The translations under genes and the position numbers were made by a program. From JAPOUP01 sp026708635 (GTDB taxonomy: Bacteria > Pseudomonadota > Alphaproteobacteria > Rhodobacterales > Rhodobacteraceae), in assembly GCA_965200115.1 (NCBI GenBank), contig OZ241336.1, positions 310,001 to 374,000 on the forward strand: a stretch of DNA of 64,000 bases, read 5' to 3'. Below, in pieces: positions 17,010-25,516 of this stretch (positions are counted from its first letter, which is position 1; every line of letters starts with the position of its first letter). The notes under the pieces are model-generated. The model was not told the DNA's origin. It saw only the letters and a program-made list of their open reading frames with translations, and did no database searches.

Positions 17010-19211
17010 TCAGTGATCGAGGAACGATCTCAGCCTGCGGGACCGACTCGGATGCTTCAGCTTCCGGAGCGCCTTCGCTTCGATCTGCCGGATACGCTCG
17101 CGAGTGACATTGAACTGCTGGCCAACCTCCTCCAGCGTATGATCCGTATTCATGCCGATGCCGAACCGCATCCGAAGCACCCGTTCCTCGCGCGGCGTCA
17201 GCGAAGCGAGAACGCGCGTTGTGGTCTCCTTGAGATTTTCCTGTATGGCTGAATCCAGGGGCAGGATCGCGTTCTTGTCCTCGATGAAGTCACCGAGCTG
17301 GCTGTCCTCCTCATCACCGATGGGCGTCTCAAGCGAGATCGGCTCCTTAGAGATTTTCATCACCTTACGGACCTTGTCGAGCGGCATCTGAAGCTTCTCG
17401 GCGAGCTCTTCCGGCGTCGGCTCCCTGCCGATCTCCAGCAGCATCTGGCGGCCGGTGCGCACCAGCTTGTTGATTGTCTCGATCATATGGACCGGAATCC
17501 GGATCGTACGCGCCTGATCGGCGATTGACCGCGTGATCGCCTGGCGGATCCACCACGTCGCGTAGGTCGAGAACTTATAACCGCGGCGGTATTCGAACTT
17601 GTCCACCGCCTTCATCAATCCGATATTGCCTTCCTGGATCAGGTCCAGGAACTGAAGGCCACGGTTGGTGTATTTCTTGGCGATGGAAATCACCAGCCGG
17701 AGATTGGCCTCAACCATTTCCTCCTTGGCCTGCCTGGCCTCCTTCTCGCCTTTCTGGACCCGCTGCACGATACGCCGGAATTCGTGAATGTTCACGCCGA
17801 CATACTGCGCGACCTGCGCCATCTCCGCCCGCAGTTCCTCAACCCGTGTCGCCGAGCGCTCGACGAACGCCTTCCAGCCGCGGCCGGGCTTCTCGGACAT
17901 CCGATCCAGCCAGGTCGGATCGAGCTCGCATCCCTTATACTCCTGGATGAACTCGCGACGATTGATCCGGGCCTGGTCGGCCAGTTTCACCATGCTGGAG
18001 TCTATCGACGTGATCCGGCGGTTGATTTCGTAGAGCTGCTCGACCAGCGAGTCGATCCGCTGGCCATTCAGGTGGAGTTCGTTGACCTGCTTCACCAATT
18101 CCCAGCGCAGAAGCTGATATCCCTCTTCCGCCCTGGCCCCAAAGGAATCCTCTTCGTTCAGCGTGGCCGACATCCTCTGGTTCTGCATATCCGAAAGACC
18201 GGCGTAATTGCCGGCAATACTGTCAAGGAGATCGAGGACACGGGGTTTGAGGGCGGTTTCCATGGCCGCGTAGGAAATGTTTGACTGCTCCTGCTCATCG
18301 TCCTCCTCATCCTCGTCCTCTTCCATTTCATCATCGTTGGAATCCAGAAGCGGATCGTCTTCCTCTTCCTCCTCATCCCCGTCGTCGCCACTCCGGTCTC
18401 CGCCGTCTTCCCGCGCCTCTTCCGCCACCTCTTCCCGACCCGGTTCCGCACCATCTCCGCCAGCATACTTCTCCAGGCCGCCCGCGTCCTCCGCGCCCGC
18501 TTCCCCGTCTTCCGCACCGTCCCCGTCGTCCTCTATACTTTCTTCCTCGTCCTCCGCGCTTTCCCCATCGTTCACGGCAACGAACGTCGTATCGAGGTCG
18601 ATCACGTCTCGCAGCAGGACCTCCTCGTTGAGCAATTCGTCACGCCAGATCGTGATCGCCTGAAACGTCAGCGGGCTTTCGCACAGACCGGCGATCATGG
18701 TGTTGCGGCCCGCCTCGATTCGTTTCGCTATCGCGATTTCACCCTCGCGGGAAAGAAGATCCTTCTCGCCCATCTCGCGCAGGTACATGCGTACGGGATC
18801 GTCCGTGCGGTCGAGTTTCTCGGTTTCGGTCGCCGTGACGGCCACTTCCCGCGACGTCGAGGTCTTGAGCACCTCCGTCGCCTCGTCAGCCTTCGCGCCA
18901 CGCGTGTCACCGGAAGCCCCGTTTTTTCTCGGAACCTTGACGGCCGCGGCATCGGACGCTTCCTCGATATCCTCATCCTCGATGATATTGATGCCCCTCT
19001 CGGAGAGCATCGACATAACGTCCTCGATCTGTTCGGAGTTCGCCTGTTCCGGCGGCAGCACCTTGTTAAGCTGATCGTAGGTGACATAACCCCTTTCGCG
19101 GGCTTCGGCGATCATCTGCTTGATACTGGAATTGCCGCTGTCGATCATCGCCTCGACATACGCGCCGTCGGACTTTCGATCGTCGACGTCTTTTGCGTCC
19201 TTCACAATCAT
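17010..19211 (-). CDS. rpoD: Primary RNA polymerase sigma factor RpoD (sigma-70)
   Basis: The product has 733 residues. Region 1.1 (about 25-85, KQMIAEARERGYVTYDQLNK) is followed by region 1.2 (DPVRMYLREMG, about 138-150) and a non-conserved insert. Region 2 (EYRRGYKFSTYATWWIRQAI) reads the -10 element. Region 3 (TRSIADQARTIRIPVHMIE) follows. Region 4 (TLEEVGQQFNVTRERIRQIE) reads the -35. The insert carries an extreme acidic run, roughly residues 215-310, mostly Asp and Glu with a few Gly and Ser. The start at 19211 has TAGGAGCG upstream. It lies 108 bases downstream of dnaG in the same direction, the usual alphaproteobacterial pairing. Confidence 0.97.
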   Translation of the reverse strand: MIVKDAKDVDDRKSDGAYVEAMIDSGNSSIKQMIAEARERGYVTYDQLNKVLPPEQANSEQIEDVMSMLSERGINIIEDEDIEEASDAAAVKVPRKNGASGDTRGAKADEATEVLKTSTSREVAVTATETEKLDRTDDPVRMYLREMGEKDLLSREGEIAIAKRIEAGRNTMIAGLCESPLTFQAITIWRDELLNEEVLLRDVIDLDTTFVAVNDGESAEDEEESIEDDGDGAEDGEAGAEDAGGLEKYAGGDGAEPGREEVAEEAREDGGDRSGDDGDEEEEEDDPLLDSNDDEMEEDEDEEDDEQEQSNISYAAMETALKPRVLDLLDSIAGNYAGLSDMQNQRMSATLNEEDSFGARAEEGYQLLRWELVKQVNELHLNGQRIDSLVEQLYEINRRITSIDSSMVKLADQARINRREFIQEYKGCELDPTWLDRMSEKPGRGWKAFVERSATRVEELRAEMAQVAQYVGVNIHEFRRIVQRVQKGEKEARQAKEEMVEANLRLVISIAKKYTNRGLQFLDLIQEGNIGLMKAVDKFEYRRGYKFSTYATWWIRQAITRSIADQARTIRIPVHMIETINKLVRTGRQMLLEIGREPTPEELAEKLQMPLDKVRKVMKISKEPISLETPIGDEEDSQLGDFIEDKNAILPLDSAIQENLKETTTRVLASLTPREERVLRMRFGIGMNTDHTLEEVGQQFNVTRERIRQIEAKALRKLKHPSRSRRLRSFLDH

Positions 19212-19319
19212 TGGGCGCTCCTAAATGCCTAGCGCTGAACTGGGTACCCAAGGAGTCACGTAGCGCGAACCGGCGATCCGCGCGGCATGGTCATCGGATT
19301 TGTCCATCGAATATCAACG

Positions 19320-21251
19320 TCAACGAGCCCGGGCCGGTCTGGCTGAAGTCCCGCTGATCGCCCTTTCAAGCTCGTTACGTTCAGCCCGGATCATTTTCGC
19401 GCCGCTGGGCGCGATGTCGTATTCTATTCTGTCTTCCTTTGGTCCACTTTCCGCGCGGAAGAGCGCTTCCGCGGCATCCTTGAGCCGAGAGGTCTCAATC
19501 TCACTCGTCAGCCCGTCGCGGTTTTCCCGCGCCTCCGAAGCCTCGGATTCCGCCGCCCGCCTCGCCCTCACGACTTTCAACGTATCGGTGATCACCGAGT
19601 GGACGTACTCCAATTCAGATACCTCCGCCATAAGCTGGGGAAAGGTAATGTGGGGTTGTGAGAGGAATTGTTCAAGTGCCTGCGCACCCACCCTGTCCAC
19701 CAGATGGACCCTTAATTCCGAGGCGGCGCCATCGAAGGTGACCATCGCCCCCGCGATATTGTCATGGAATGGATCCACGAACTCGACCGCCTCGAGATCT
19801 TCGAGAATCCCCGGAAGCACATCGGGGTATTCGATGACGGTTGCCAGAATCTGGGATTCGAGGACCATGTCGGAACCAACCGTCATGATGGGCGATCTTT
19901 TCGTGCGCTCCAGGGCCTGCCCACCGCTTCCCGCGCCCTGGCCGCCCCTTTGCGTTGCCGCCGGCGTCCGCCTTCGCATGCTGAACAGCCGATCCTTGAC
20001 CTCCTGAAAATAGTGGCGGCGTAGAGTCGGGTCGGTGATCCGACCGATCGCGTCGCCCAGCCGCTTCTCCAGCGCCACTCTCTCTTCGGGACCGGCGAAC
20101 TCCCTATCCCGCGTTTCGCGCTCCCAGAGCATGGCGAACAGGGGCTGTGCCCTATCGAGTTCCCGCCGCATTGCCACGGCACCGCCCGCCCGGATCACGT
20201 CATCGGGATCTTTCCCGGGCGGCATAACGCAGAAGCGCAGCGACCTTTCCGCGGCGAGGGACGGCAGCGCCAGGTCAACCAACCGCATCGCCGCGCCCAG
20301 TCCCGCCCTGTCGCCGTCCAGCGCAATGATCGGCTCGGGCGCGATACTCCACATCCGCGCCAGTTGCGGGGCGGTCACCGCGGTGCCCAATGGAGCGACG
20401 GCACCGGTGAATCCGGCTTCGTGAAGCGCGATCACATCCATATAGCCTTCGGCGACAATCAACGGCTGGCCTTTACCGACCGCGGTTCGCGCGGGGCCGA
20501 AATTGAACAGCATGCGGCCCTTGTCGAACAGTTCCGTATCGGGGGAGTTAAGGTATTTCGCGCGCGCGTCAGGATTCATCGCCCGACCGCCCAGCGCGAT
20601 CGCGCGTCCCCGACCATCGCGTATCGGAAAGATGATTCTCCCGCGAAACCGGTCATACGGTGCCCCACCGTCGTCGGGTACGGCGGCCAGACCCGCCGCG
20701 ATTATGAGGTCGGCCGCCACGGACTTACCGATCAGATGCTCATAGAGCCCGCGTCGTCGGTCGGACGCGAAGCCGATCTCCCAATGATCGATCGCCGGTC
20801 CGGAAAGACCCCGGCCGGAGAGATACTCCCTCGCCACCGTGGCGGATGCGGTCTTCAGCTGCAGCCGGTAATGCCGGACGGCCTGCTCCATGACATTGAC
20901 GAGGTCAGCCTGGCGGTTCGCCTTCTCCCTTTCCTTGGGATCCGGAGCCGGGATTTCCATGCCCGCCTCGCGGGCAAGAATTTCCACCGCCTCGACGAAC
21001 GGTACGTTTTCGGTCTCGCAGACGAAGGTAATCGCGTTACCCTTGGCGTGACAGCCAAAGCAGTAATATACGCCTTTTCGGTCATCCACATGAAAAGAAG
21101 GGGTTTTTTCCTGATGGAAAGGACAGGGCGCCCACATGTCGCCCCTTCCCCGGTTGGACTTCCTGGCATCCCAGACGACCTTGCGGCCCACGACCTGTGC
21201 GAGCGAGATGCGGGAATTGAGTTCCTCAAGGAATCCAGCGGGAAGCGCCAT
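19320..21251 (-). CDS. dnaG: DNA primase
   Basis: DnaG synthesises RNA primers for replication. The 643-residue product has the N-terminal CHC2 zinc site (C43, H46, C64, C67 in APCPFHQEK and YYCFGCHAK), a TOPRIM catalytic domain around 250-340 (VAEGYMDVIALHE, IALDGDRAG), and a C-terminal helical DnaB-binding part. I place the start at 21251, where MALPAGFLEELNSRI matches the usual primase N terminus; the frame extends to 21317 with unrelated residues. No strong ribosome site is seen. It is upstream of rpoD. Confidence 0.96.
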   Translation of the reverse strand: MALPAGFLEELNSRISLAQVVGRKVVWDARKSNRGRGDMWAPCPFHQEKTPSFHVDDRKGVYYCFGCHAKGNAITFVCETENVPFVEAVEILAREAGMEIPAPDPKEREKANRQADLVNVMEQAVRHYRLQLKTASATVAREYLSGRGLSGPAIDHWEIGFASDRRRGLYEHLIGKSVAADLIIAAGLAAVPDDGGAPYDRFRGRIIFPIRDGRGRAIALGGRAMNPDARAKYLNSPDTELFDKGRMLFNFGPARTAVGKGQPLIVAEGYMDVIALHEAGFTGAVAPLGTAVTAPQLARMWSIAPEPIIALDGDRAGLGAAMRLVDLALPSLAAERSLRFCVMPPGKDPDDVIRAGGAVAMRRELDRAQPLFAMLWERETRDREFAGPEERVALEKRLGDAIGRITDPTLRRHYFQEVKDRLFSMRRRTPAATQRGGQGAGSGGQALERTKRSPIMTVGSDMVLESQILATVIEYPDVLPGILEDLEAVEFVDPFHDNIAGAMVTFDGAASELRVHLVDRVGAQALEQFLSQPHITFPQLMAEVSELEYVHSVITDTLKVVRARRAAESEASEARENRDGLTSEIETSRLKDAAEALFRAESGPKEDRIEYDIAPSGAKMIRAERNELERAISGTSARPARAR

Positions 21252-21346
21252 GTGCCGAATATCGGCCCGGAGGCGAGGCGAGTCAAAGGCCGATTCGCGC
21301 CTTAAGCGGATCTTCACTTAAGGGGCAGGCAGGAATCCCGGGCGTT

Positions 21347-21754
21347 TCAAGGGCCAAACGCCGGTTCTGGGGCATCCGCCCCGCCATTTACATGGCAACA
21401 TCCCGGGCGGCGTCGACCTCCATCAGCCCGAAGGCCCGCGCCTGCGTCCGTGTCGGCGTCGCCAGAAACGGGAAGGCGTGATCCGGAGCGCCCGGGCGCC
21501 CTCGCGGTCGTCGTCCCCGGAGAGGATCGGGGCCAGGCGCCGGCGCACGTGCCATTCCACATGGCAGGCCAGCATGCGCAGGAACACATGCGCGGGAACA
21601 CATGCGCCCGGACGTGGTCCTCGGGGTACACGTGCGCGGGCCGGATCCGCGGCCGCGATAACCTCATCCTGCGGAACGCGCGCTCCACCCGAGCGAGGCT
21701 CTTGATACGCTTCCGCGGCCTCCTCGGTTCCCTGTCGAATCCGCCTCGTCGCAC
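21347..21754 (-). pseudogene. Frameshifted C-terminal remnant of an IS1634-type transposase
   Basis: Pieces in different minus-strand frames spell the C terminus of a transposase: SLARVERAFRRM in one frame, then VPAHVFLRMLACHVEWHVRR and LAPILSGDDDREGA in another. These match from memory the KSLxxVERAFR... RVRAHVFLCMLAYYVEWHMR...LAPILFDD ending of IS1634-like enzymes. The N-terminal two thirds are missing. It fills most of the gap between dnaG and the RuBisCO-like gene, and contains a short GGAACACATGCGC duplication near 21590. Confidence 0.6.
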
Positions 21755-21801
21755 GCCGCTTCGGGGCGGAAGCCGCCATGTTCGAACCCAATGATCGGCA
21801 C

Positions 21802-22929
21802 CTATCCACCGAGCGCCTGGCGCATGTCCCTGATGGCGTCACCGATGCGTTCGCCGTGACGCAGCAGGCTCCCGCCAAGGAGGCAAACGCAGTCTTCGCC
21901 ATACAGCGCGATGATGTCGGGCAGGCGATCGACGGACATGCCGCCCCCGGGGCTTGGCAAAATCGGCCTTCCGACGCCGTCCGCGTCACGGCACGCGCGA
22001 GCGATGTCCTCGCATTCCCGCAAGGTAAACCCGAAGCGCCCGCCATGGTGTGGAAAGACCGAGATATCGGCACCCGCCAGGCGCATCATCTGGCCAAAGA
22101 GCATGCCGTGGCCATAACCTTGGCCGGATGAAAGCACATAGGGGCCCAGATGGCTGGGATGCGCCATGATTGGCAGGTCGAAGTCCGGATCCTGCGCCAG
22201 CCTGTTGATGGCGTCGAACCCGAAGAGTCCCGGGATCACCAGTATGCCCTTCGCACCGGCCTCCTTGGCATGGAAAGCCAGGTCGCGGACCTCATCCCCA
22301 TGCCCGCCAATGTTCGGTAGATAGAGCGCGCGCGCGCCGTCGCCTTCGGCGGCGCGTTCCTCGTTTGCGCGGGCCACTGCCGCGGCGCACGCCTTCACCC
22401 GTTCGCGGAACGGGGCGGCGTCCTGGTTGGCAAGCCCATGGTCTTCCTTGACGATGTCGGCGCCCGCGCGCGCCGTCAAGTAGCACAGCCTGGCCAGCGT
22501 GTCCGTGTCCGAACCCTGCGGCTTGATAACCGGGCAGAGATAGCCGCCTGATGCGCGTCCGGTGAGCCTGCGAAGGCCCTCGGCGCCGAACCGGGCCCCG
22601 GGGAACCGCTCGCGCAGGTCGTCGTTCGCCTGCAGGCCAATCGCCTTCACGCCCCTCAGGATCGAAGCGTTGCCGAGGATCACGTTCATTAGCTGCGGCA
22701 GTTCCCGTCCAGCGGCATCGATGTGGTAGCTGATGCGGGCCGCCCAAACGGACTCGCCCGTTCGCTCGACCGCGTCGACCCTGCCGAGCACCACATCCTC
22801 GACATAGCCCCCTGGAACTAGGTCGCGCGGGATTTCCAGCGTGTTTTCCAGCGCAACGGCTTCGGCAAGCGACGTCGCTCGGGCTTCATCGGGAGCGACG
22901 AGGCGGTAGGTGACCCCAAAACGCTCCAT
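21802..22929 (-). CDS. RuBisCO-like protein (form IV), probably in methylthioribose salvage
   Basis: The product has 375 residues. It keeps the barrel signature VIKPQGSDTDTLA (active-site Lys) and the metal-site region GADIVKEDHGLANQD, where the RuBisCO motif KDDE reads KEDH; a His in the last position is typical of form IV proteins, which do not fix CO2. SPGGGMSVDRLPDIIALYG near the end holds phosphate-binding residues. Proteins of this type act as enolase or isomerase on methylthioribulose phosphates, and some act on apionate derivatives. The neighbours mtnK, mtnA and a sugar transporter favour the former. The ATG at 22929 overlaps the stop of an open frame upstream (LESFTGRPCDVAEDCLAQAR), possibly the end of a lost gene. 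Confidence 0.88.
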   Translation of the reverse strand: MERFGVTYRLVAPDEARATSLAEAVALENTLEIPRDLVPGGYVEDVVLGRVDAVERTGESVWAARISYHIDAAGRELPQLMNVILGNASILRGVKAIGLQANDDLRERFPGARFGAEGLRRLTGRASGGYLCPVIKPQGSDTDTLARLCYLTARAGADIVKEDHGLANQDAAPFRERVKACAAAVARANEERAAEGDGARALYLPNIGGHGDEVRDLAFHAKEAGAKGILVIPGLFGFDAINRLAQDPDFDLPIMAHPSHLGPYVLSSGQGYGHGMLFGQMMRLAGADISVFPHHGGRFGFTLRECEDIARACRDADGVGRPILPSPGGGMSVDRLPDIIALYGEDCVCLLGGSLLRHGERIGDAIRDMRQALGG

Positions 22930-23436
22930 CAGGCGGCCTCGACATTGGCGAGGGACGGGACGTCGTCGTAGCGGGCTTGGGCCAGACAGTCTTCGGCGAC
23001 GTCGCAGGGCCGGCCCGTGAAGCTTTCGAGTCCGCGGAAAGCCGCCGGCGCACCAGGACCGTGACAGCGCCTCGGACAGGGGTGTGAGCCGCCTTGGGCG
23101 CAGGCGGGAACGTCCGTTCTCCACACCAAAGGCGCACCCTCGGGAGGCTTGCCGGTCATCCGCCGCGTCGGCAGGCCAGGGTTCGGCGCCCCGTCATGCG
23201 TCGCGGGAGGCGGCCGGCCGCTCCGCGGCCGGCTGACAGCCCCGGAGACAGGTGTCCCCCCAACGCTCCGGGTTTCATGCCCGGACGCGCGACGCCGGAT
23301 TCCAATGGCCATGCCCCCGGCCGGCTTCCCGTCGCGCGTCGGTCGGGAAGCCGGTGCCGCGGGCGGATGGCGGAAGCCAGCCGGAACCGGTCGTTTCGGT
23401 TGCAAGTGCCGTGCCTTGGTGCGGCGGCGCCAGAAC
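22930..23436. other. Gap without a supported gene; possible gene remnant on the minus strand
   Basis: No intact gene is seen. On the minus strand a protein-like end, GLESFTGRPCDVAEDCLAQA, runs into the start of the RuBisCO-like gene with an overlapping stop and start (TGATG). Upstream of it the frame becomes low-complexity Arg/Pro/Gly. This may be the tail of a degraded operon member. The inverted GGCCGGCCGC/GCGGCCGGC at about 23213-23232 is a possible hairpin. Confidence 0.35.
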
Positions 23437-24477
23437 TCAGCGCGGCGGCAGCGGCATCCAGTCGGACATCGCAACGTCAGCGTGCTGGAACTGCGGCATC
23501 TTCGCGCCGAGATCATCCATGTTCCTGATGTCCTCGCCATTGAGGAAGGCTTGGGTGATCAGCGTCGGCGGCACGATAACCGAAGCGCCGGGGTCTTCGC
23601 CCGCCAGCATCAAGGCCAGGGCGCGGACCGACGCCTCGCCAACCACGGCCGGGTTCGTCGCAACCGTCGCAACCCAGGCCGAGCCGGGTTCCCGCATGGC
23701 CGAGATGTCGGCCGTGGAAACGTCCGCCGAGTAGATGTCGATGTCGTCGGTCAGCCCGGCTTCGTCGACCGCTATCTTGACGCCTTTGGCAAATTCGTCA
23801 TAGGGCGCGAAGACCACGTTGATGTCCGGATTGGCCTGCAGAACGGCGCGCGCCTGGTTGGCGATGGAATTCGCGATCGGGTTGTCAAGCGTGCCGAACC
23901 GCGCCGTCTCGGTGATGCCGGGATTTGCGGCCTTGGTCTCCTCCCAGGCCACGTGGCGGCGGTCAAGCGGCGCGATGCCGGGGACATAGACATAGCCGGC
24001 GGTCCAGCTGGTGCCGTGGTCCTCGATGGCCTGATCGAGCGCGAGCCGGCCCAGCAGGTAGTCCGACTGCTCGATCTGCGGGATGGCGGCGTTTTCGACG
24101 TTCACGTCGAAGGCGACGACCTTGATGCCCGCGTCGACGGCGCGCTGCGCCGCGTCCTTCATCGATTCCGTCAGCCCGTGCTGGATGACGATTCCATCGA
24201 CGCCAAGCGCGATGGCCTGATCCACCATGTCAGCCTGAAGCGCCGCGTCCTGGCGGCTGTCAAAGACGCGAAGCTCGACGCCAAGCGCCGCGGCCTGGCT
24301 TTCGACCCCGGACAGATAGGCCTGGAAGAAGTCTCCGGTCGAGATGTAGCGAACAAGCGCGATTGTCACGTCGCCCGCGTTGTCAAACGGCGCCGGCATG
24401 TCCGCCGCCCCTGCCTGACCGGCTCCGGTCGCGATGGCGGCGGCGGCCGTCAGCGCGAAAACGTTGCGTCTCAGCAT
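23437..24477 (-). CDS. Sugar ABC transporter, periplasmic binding protein
   Basis: This 346-residue ribose-binding-type (peripheral binding protein 4) protein has a signal peptide (MLRRNVFALTAAAAIATGAG, cut near AGA|AD). Characteristic parts are TIALVRYISTGDFFQAYLSG, VDQAIALGVDGIVIQHG and VVAFDVNVENAA. The start at 24477 is preceded by AAGGAGGATCCATATC. The gene follows the permease in the operon and lies upstream of the RuBisCO-like gene. In this context the ligand is probably methylthioribose or a related pentose, but this is inference. Confidence 0.9.
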   Translation of the reverse strand: MLRRNVFALTAAAAIATGAGQAGAADMPAPFDNAGDVTIALVRYISTGDFFQAYLSGVESQAAALGVELRVFDSRQDAALQADMVDQAIALGVDGIVIQHGLTESMKDAAQRAVDAGIKVVAFDVNVENAAIPQIEQSDYLLGRLALDQAIEDHGTSWTAGYVYVPGIAPLDRRHVAWEETKAANPGITETARFGTLDNPIANSIANQARAVLQANPDINVVFAPYDEFAKGVKIAVDEAGLTDDIDIYSADVSTADISAMREPGSAWVATVATNPAVVGEASVRALALMLAGEDPGASVIVPPTLITQAFLNGEDIRNMDDLGAKMPQFQHADVAMSDWMPLPPR

Positions 24478-24505
24478 GATATGGATCCTCCTTTGCTGCT
24501 GATGC

Positions 24506-25516
24506 TCAATGTCCGGCGCCCGAACGGCGCGAGGACAGGTAGAACGTGAAGACAAGCGCCGCGACCAGCACCGCGCCCTTCACGAAATCCTGGGTGTAGT
24601 AGGGGGCGTTCATCATGGTCATGCCTTGCAGAAGGATGCCCACGAACAGCGCGCCGACGGCGGTGCCAAAGGCGTTGGGACGGGCTGCGCCAAGGACGGC
24701 GAAGCCGATGAGCGCCGCGGCGACGCTGTCGAGAAGCAGGTTGTTGCCGCTGGCGATGTCGCCGCGGCCGAGACGCGCGGCCAGAAGAATGCCCCCGATG
24801 GAAGCGGTGACGCCCGAGATCATGTAGGCGGCGATCTTGTAGGCGCTCACCGGCGCGCCGACAAGTCCGGCCGCACGCTCGTTCGAGCCGATGGCGTACA
24901 TCAACCGTCCATGCCGGGTGAACCCGAGGAAGAGCCAGACCAGCACGGCGATCAAGAGGAAGATCACCACCGGCATGGGCACCAGCCGCTCGATCACCAG
25001 ATCAAGGCGGTGCCGGCCGATCCACAGGAATGCCTGGCTGAACGCGCCCTCGGCGACCTCGCCGTCGCCCAGGGACATTCCGGTGGCAATCGAGTTGCCC
25101 TGCGTCGGGATTCGTTGAAGGCCGATCAGGAGAAACATCATGCCGAGGGTTGCCAGCAGGTCGGGCACGCGGAACTTCACGATGAGCAACCCGTTGACCA
25201 GTCCGACGAATGCGCCCATCAAGAGGCACAGAAAGACGGCGACAGGAGCGGACTGCTCCAGGATAACCATGGAATAGGCCGAGAGCATCAGCGCCGAGGT
25301 GGCGACCGCCCCAATGGACAGGTCGAAACCGTCGACCACCAGGGTGCAGGTCACGCCTAACGCCAGGACGCCCGTAATCGCCACGGATTGGAGAACGAAG
25401 ACGGCCGAGCGCGGGCTGGAGAATCCCGGTGCCGCGACGCTGAAGTATGTCACTAGCCCCGCCAGCAGGATCAGGAAGCCGTACCTGATGGCGAGGTCGA
25501 GGAGGCGCTCGCTCAC
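24506..25516 (-). CDS. Sugar ABC transporter permease (RbsC-like)
   Basis: The product has 336 residues and about nine to ten hydrophobic segments, beginning AIRYGFLILLAGLVTYFSVA. The family loop TLVVDGFDLSIGAVATSALM and the motif GSNERAAGLVG, which contacts the ATPase, are present. The GTG at 25516 overlaps the stop of the ATPase gene (GTGA), so the two are coupled. Frames upstream of this start belong to the ATPase gene in another phase. Confidence 0.92.
   Translation of the reverse strand: MSERLLDLAIRYGFLILLAGLVTYFSVAAPGFSSPRSAVFVLQSVAITGVLALGVTCTLVVDGFDLSIGAVATSALMLSAYSMVILEQSAPVAVFLCLLMGAFVGLVNGLLIVKFRVPDLLATLGMMFLLIGLQRIPTQGNSIATGMSLGDGEVAEGAFSQAFLWIGRHRLDLVIERLVPMPVVIFLLIAVLVWLFLGFTRHGRLMYAIGSNERAAGLVGAPVSAYKIAAYMISGVTASIGGILLAARLGRGDIASGNNLLLDSVAAALIGFAVLGAARPNAFGTAVGALFVGILLQGMTMMNAPYYTQDFVKGAVLVAALVFTFYLSSRRSGAGH

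Noticed and set aside
18277..18663. Serine-rich plus-strand frames opposite rpoD
   Set aside because: They are the antisense reading of the Asp/Glu tract of RpoD and have no start site or family match.
23149..24549. 466-codon plus-strand frame
   Set aside because: It is a shadow of the sugar-binding protein gene on the minus strand, with no motif of its own.
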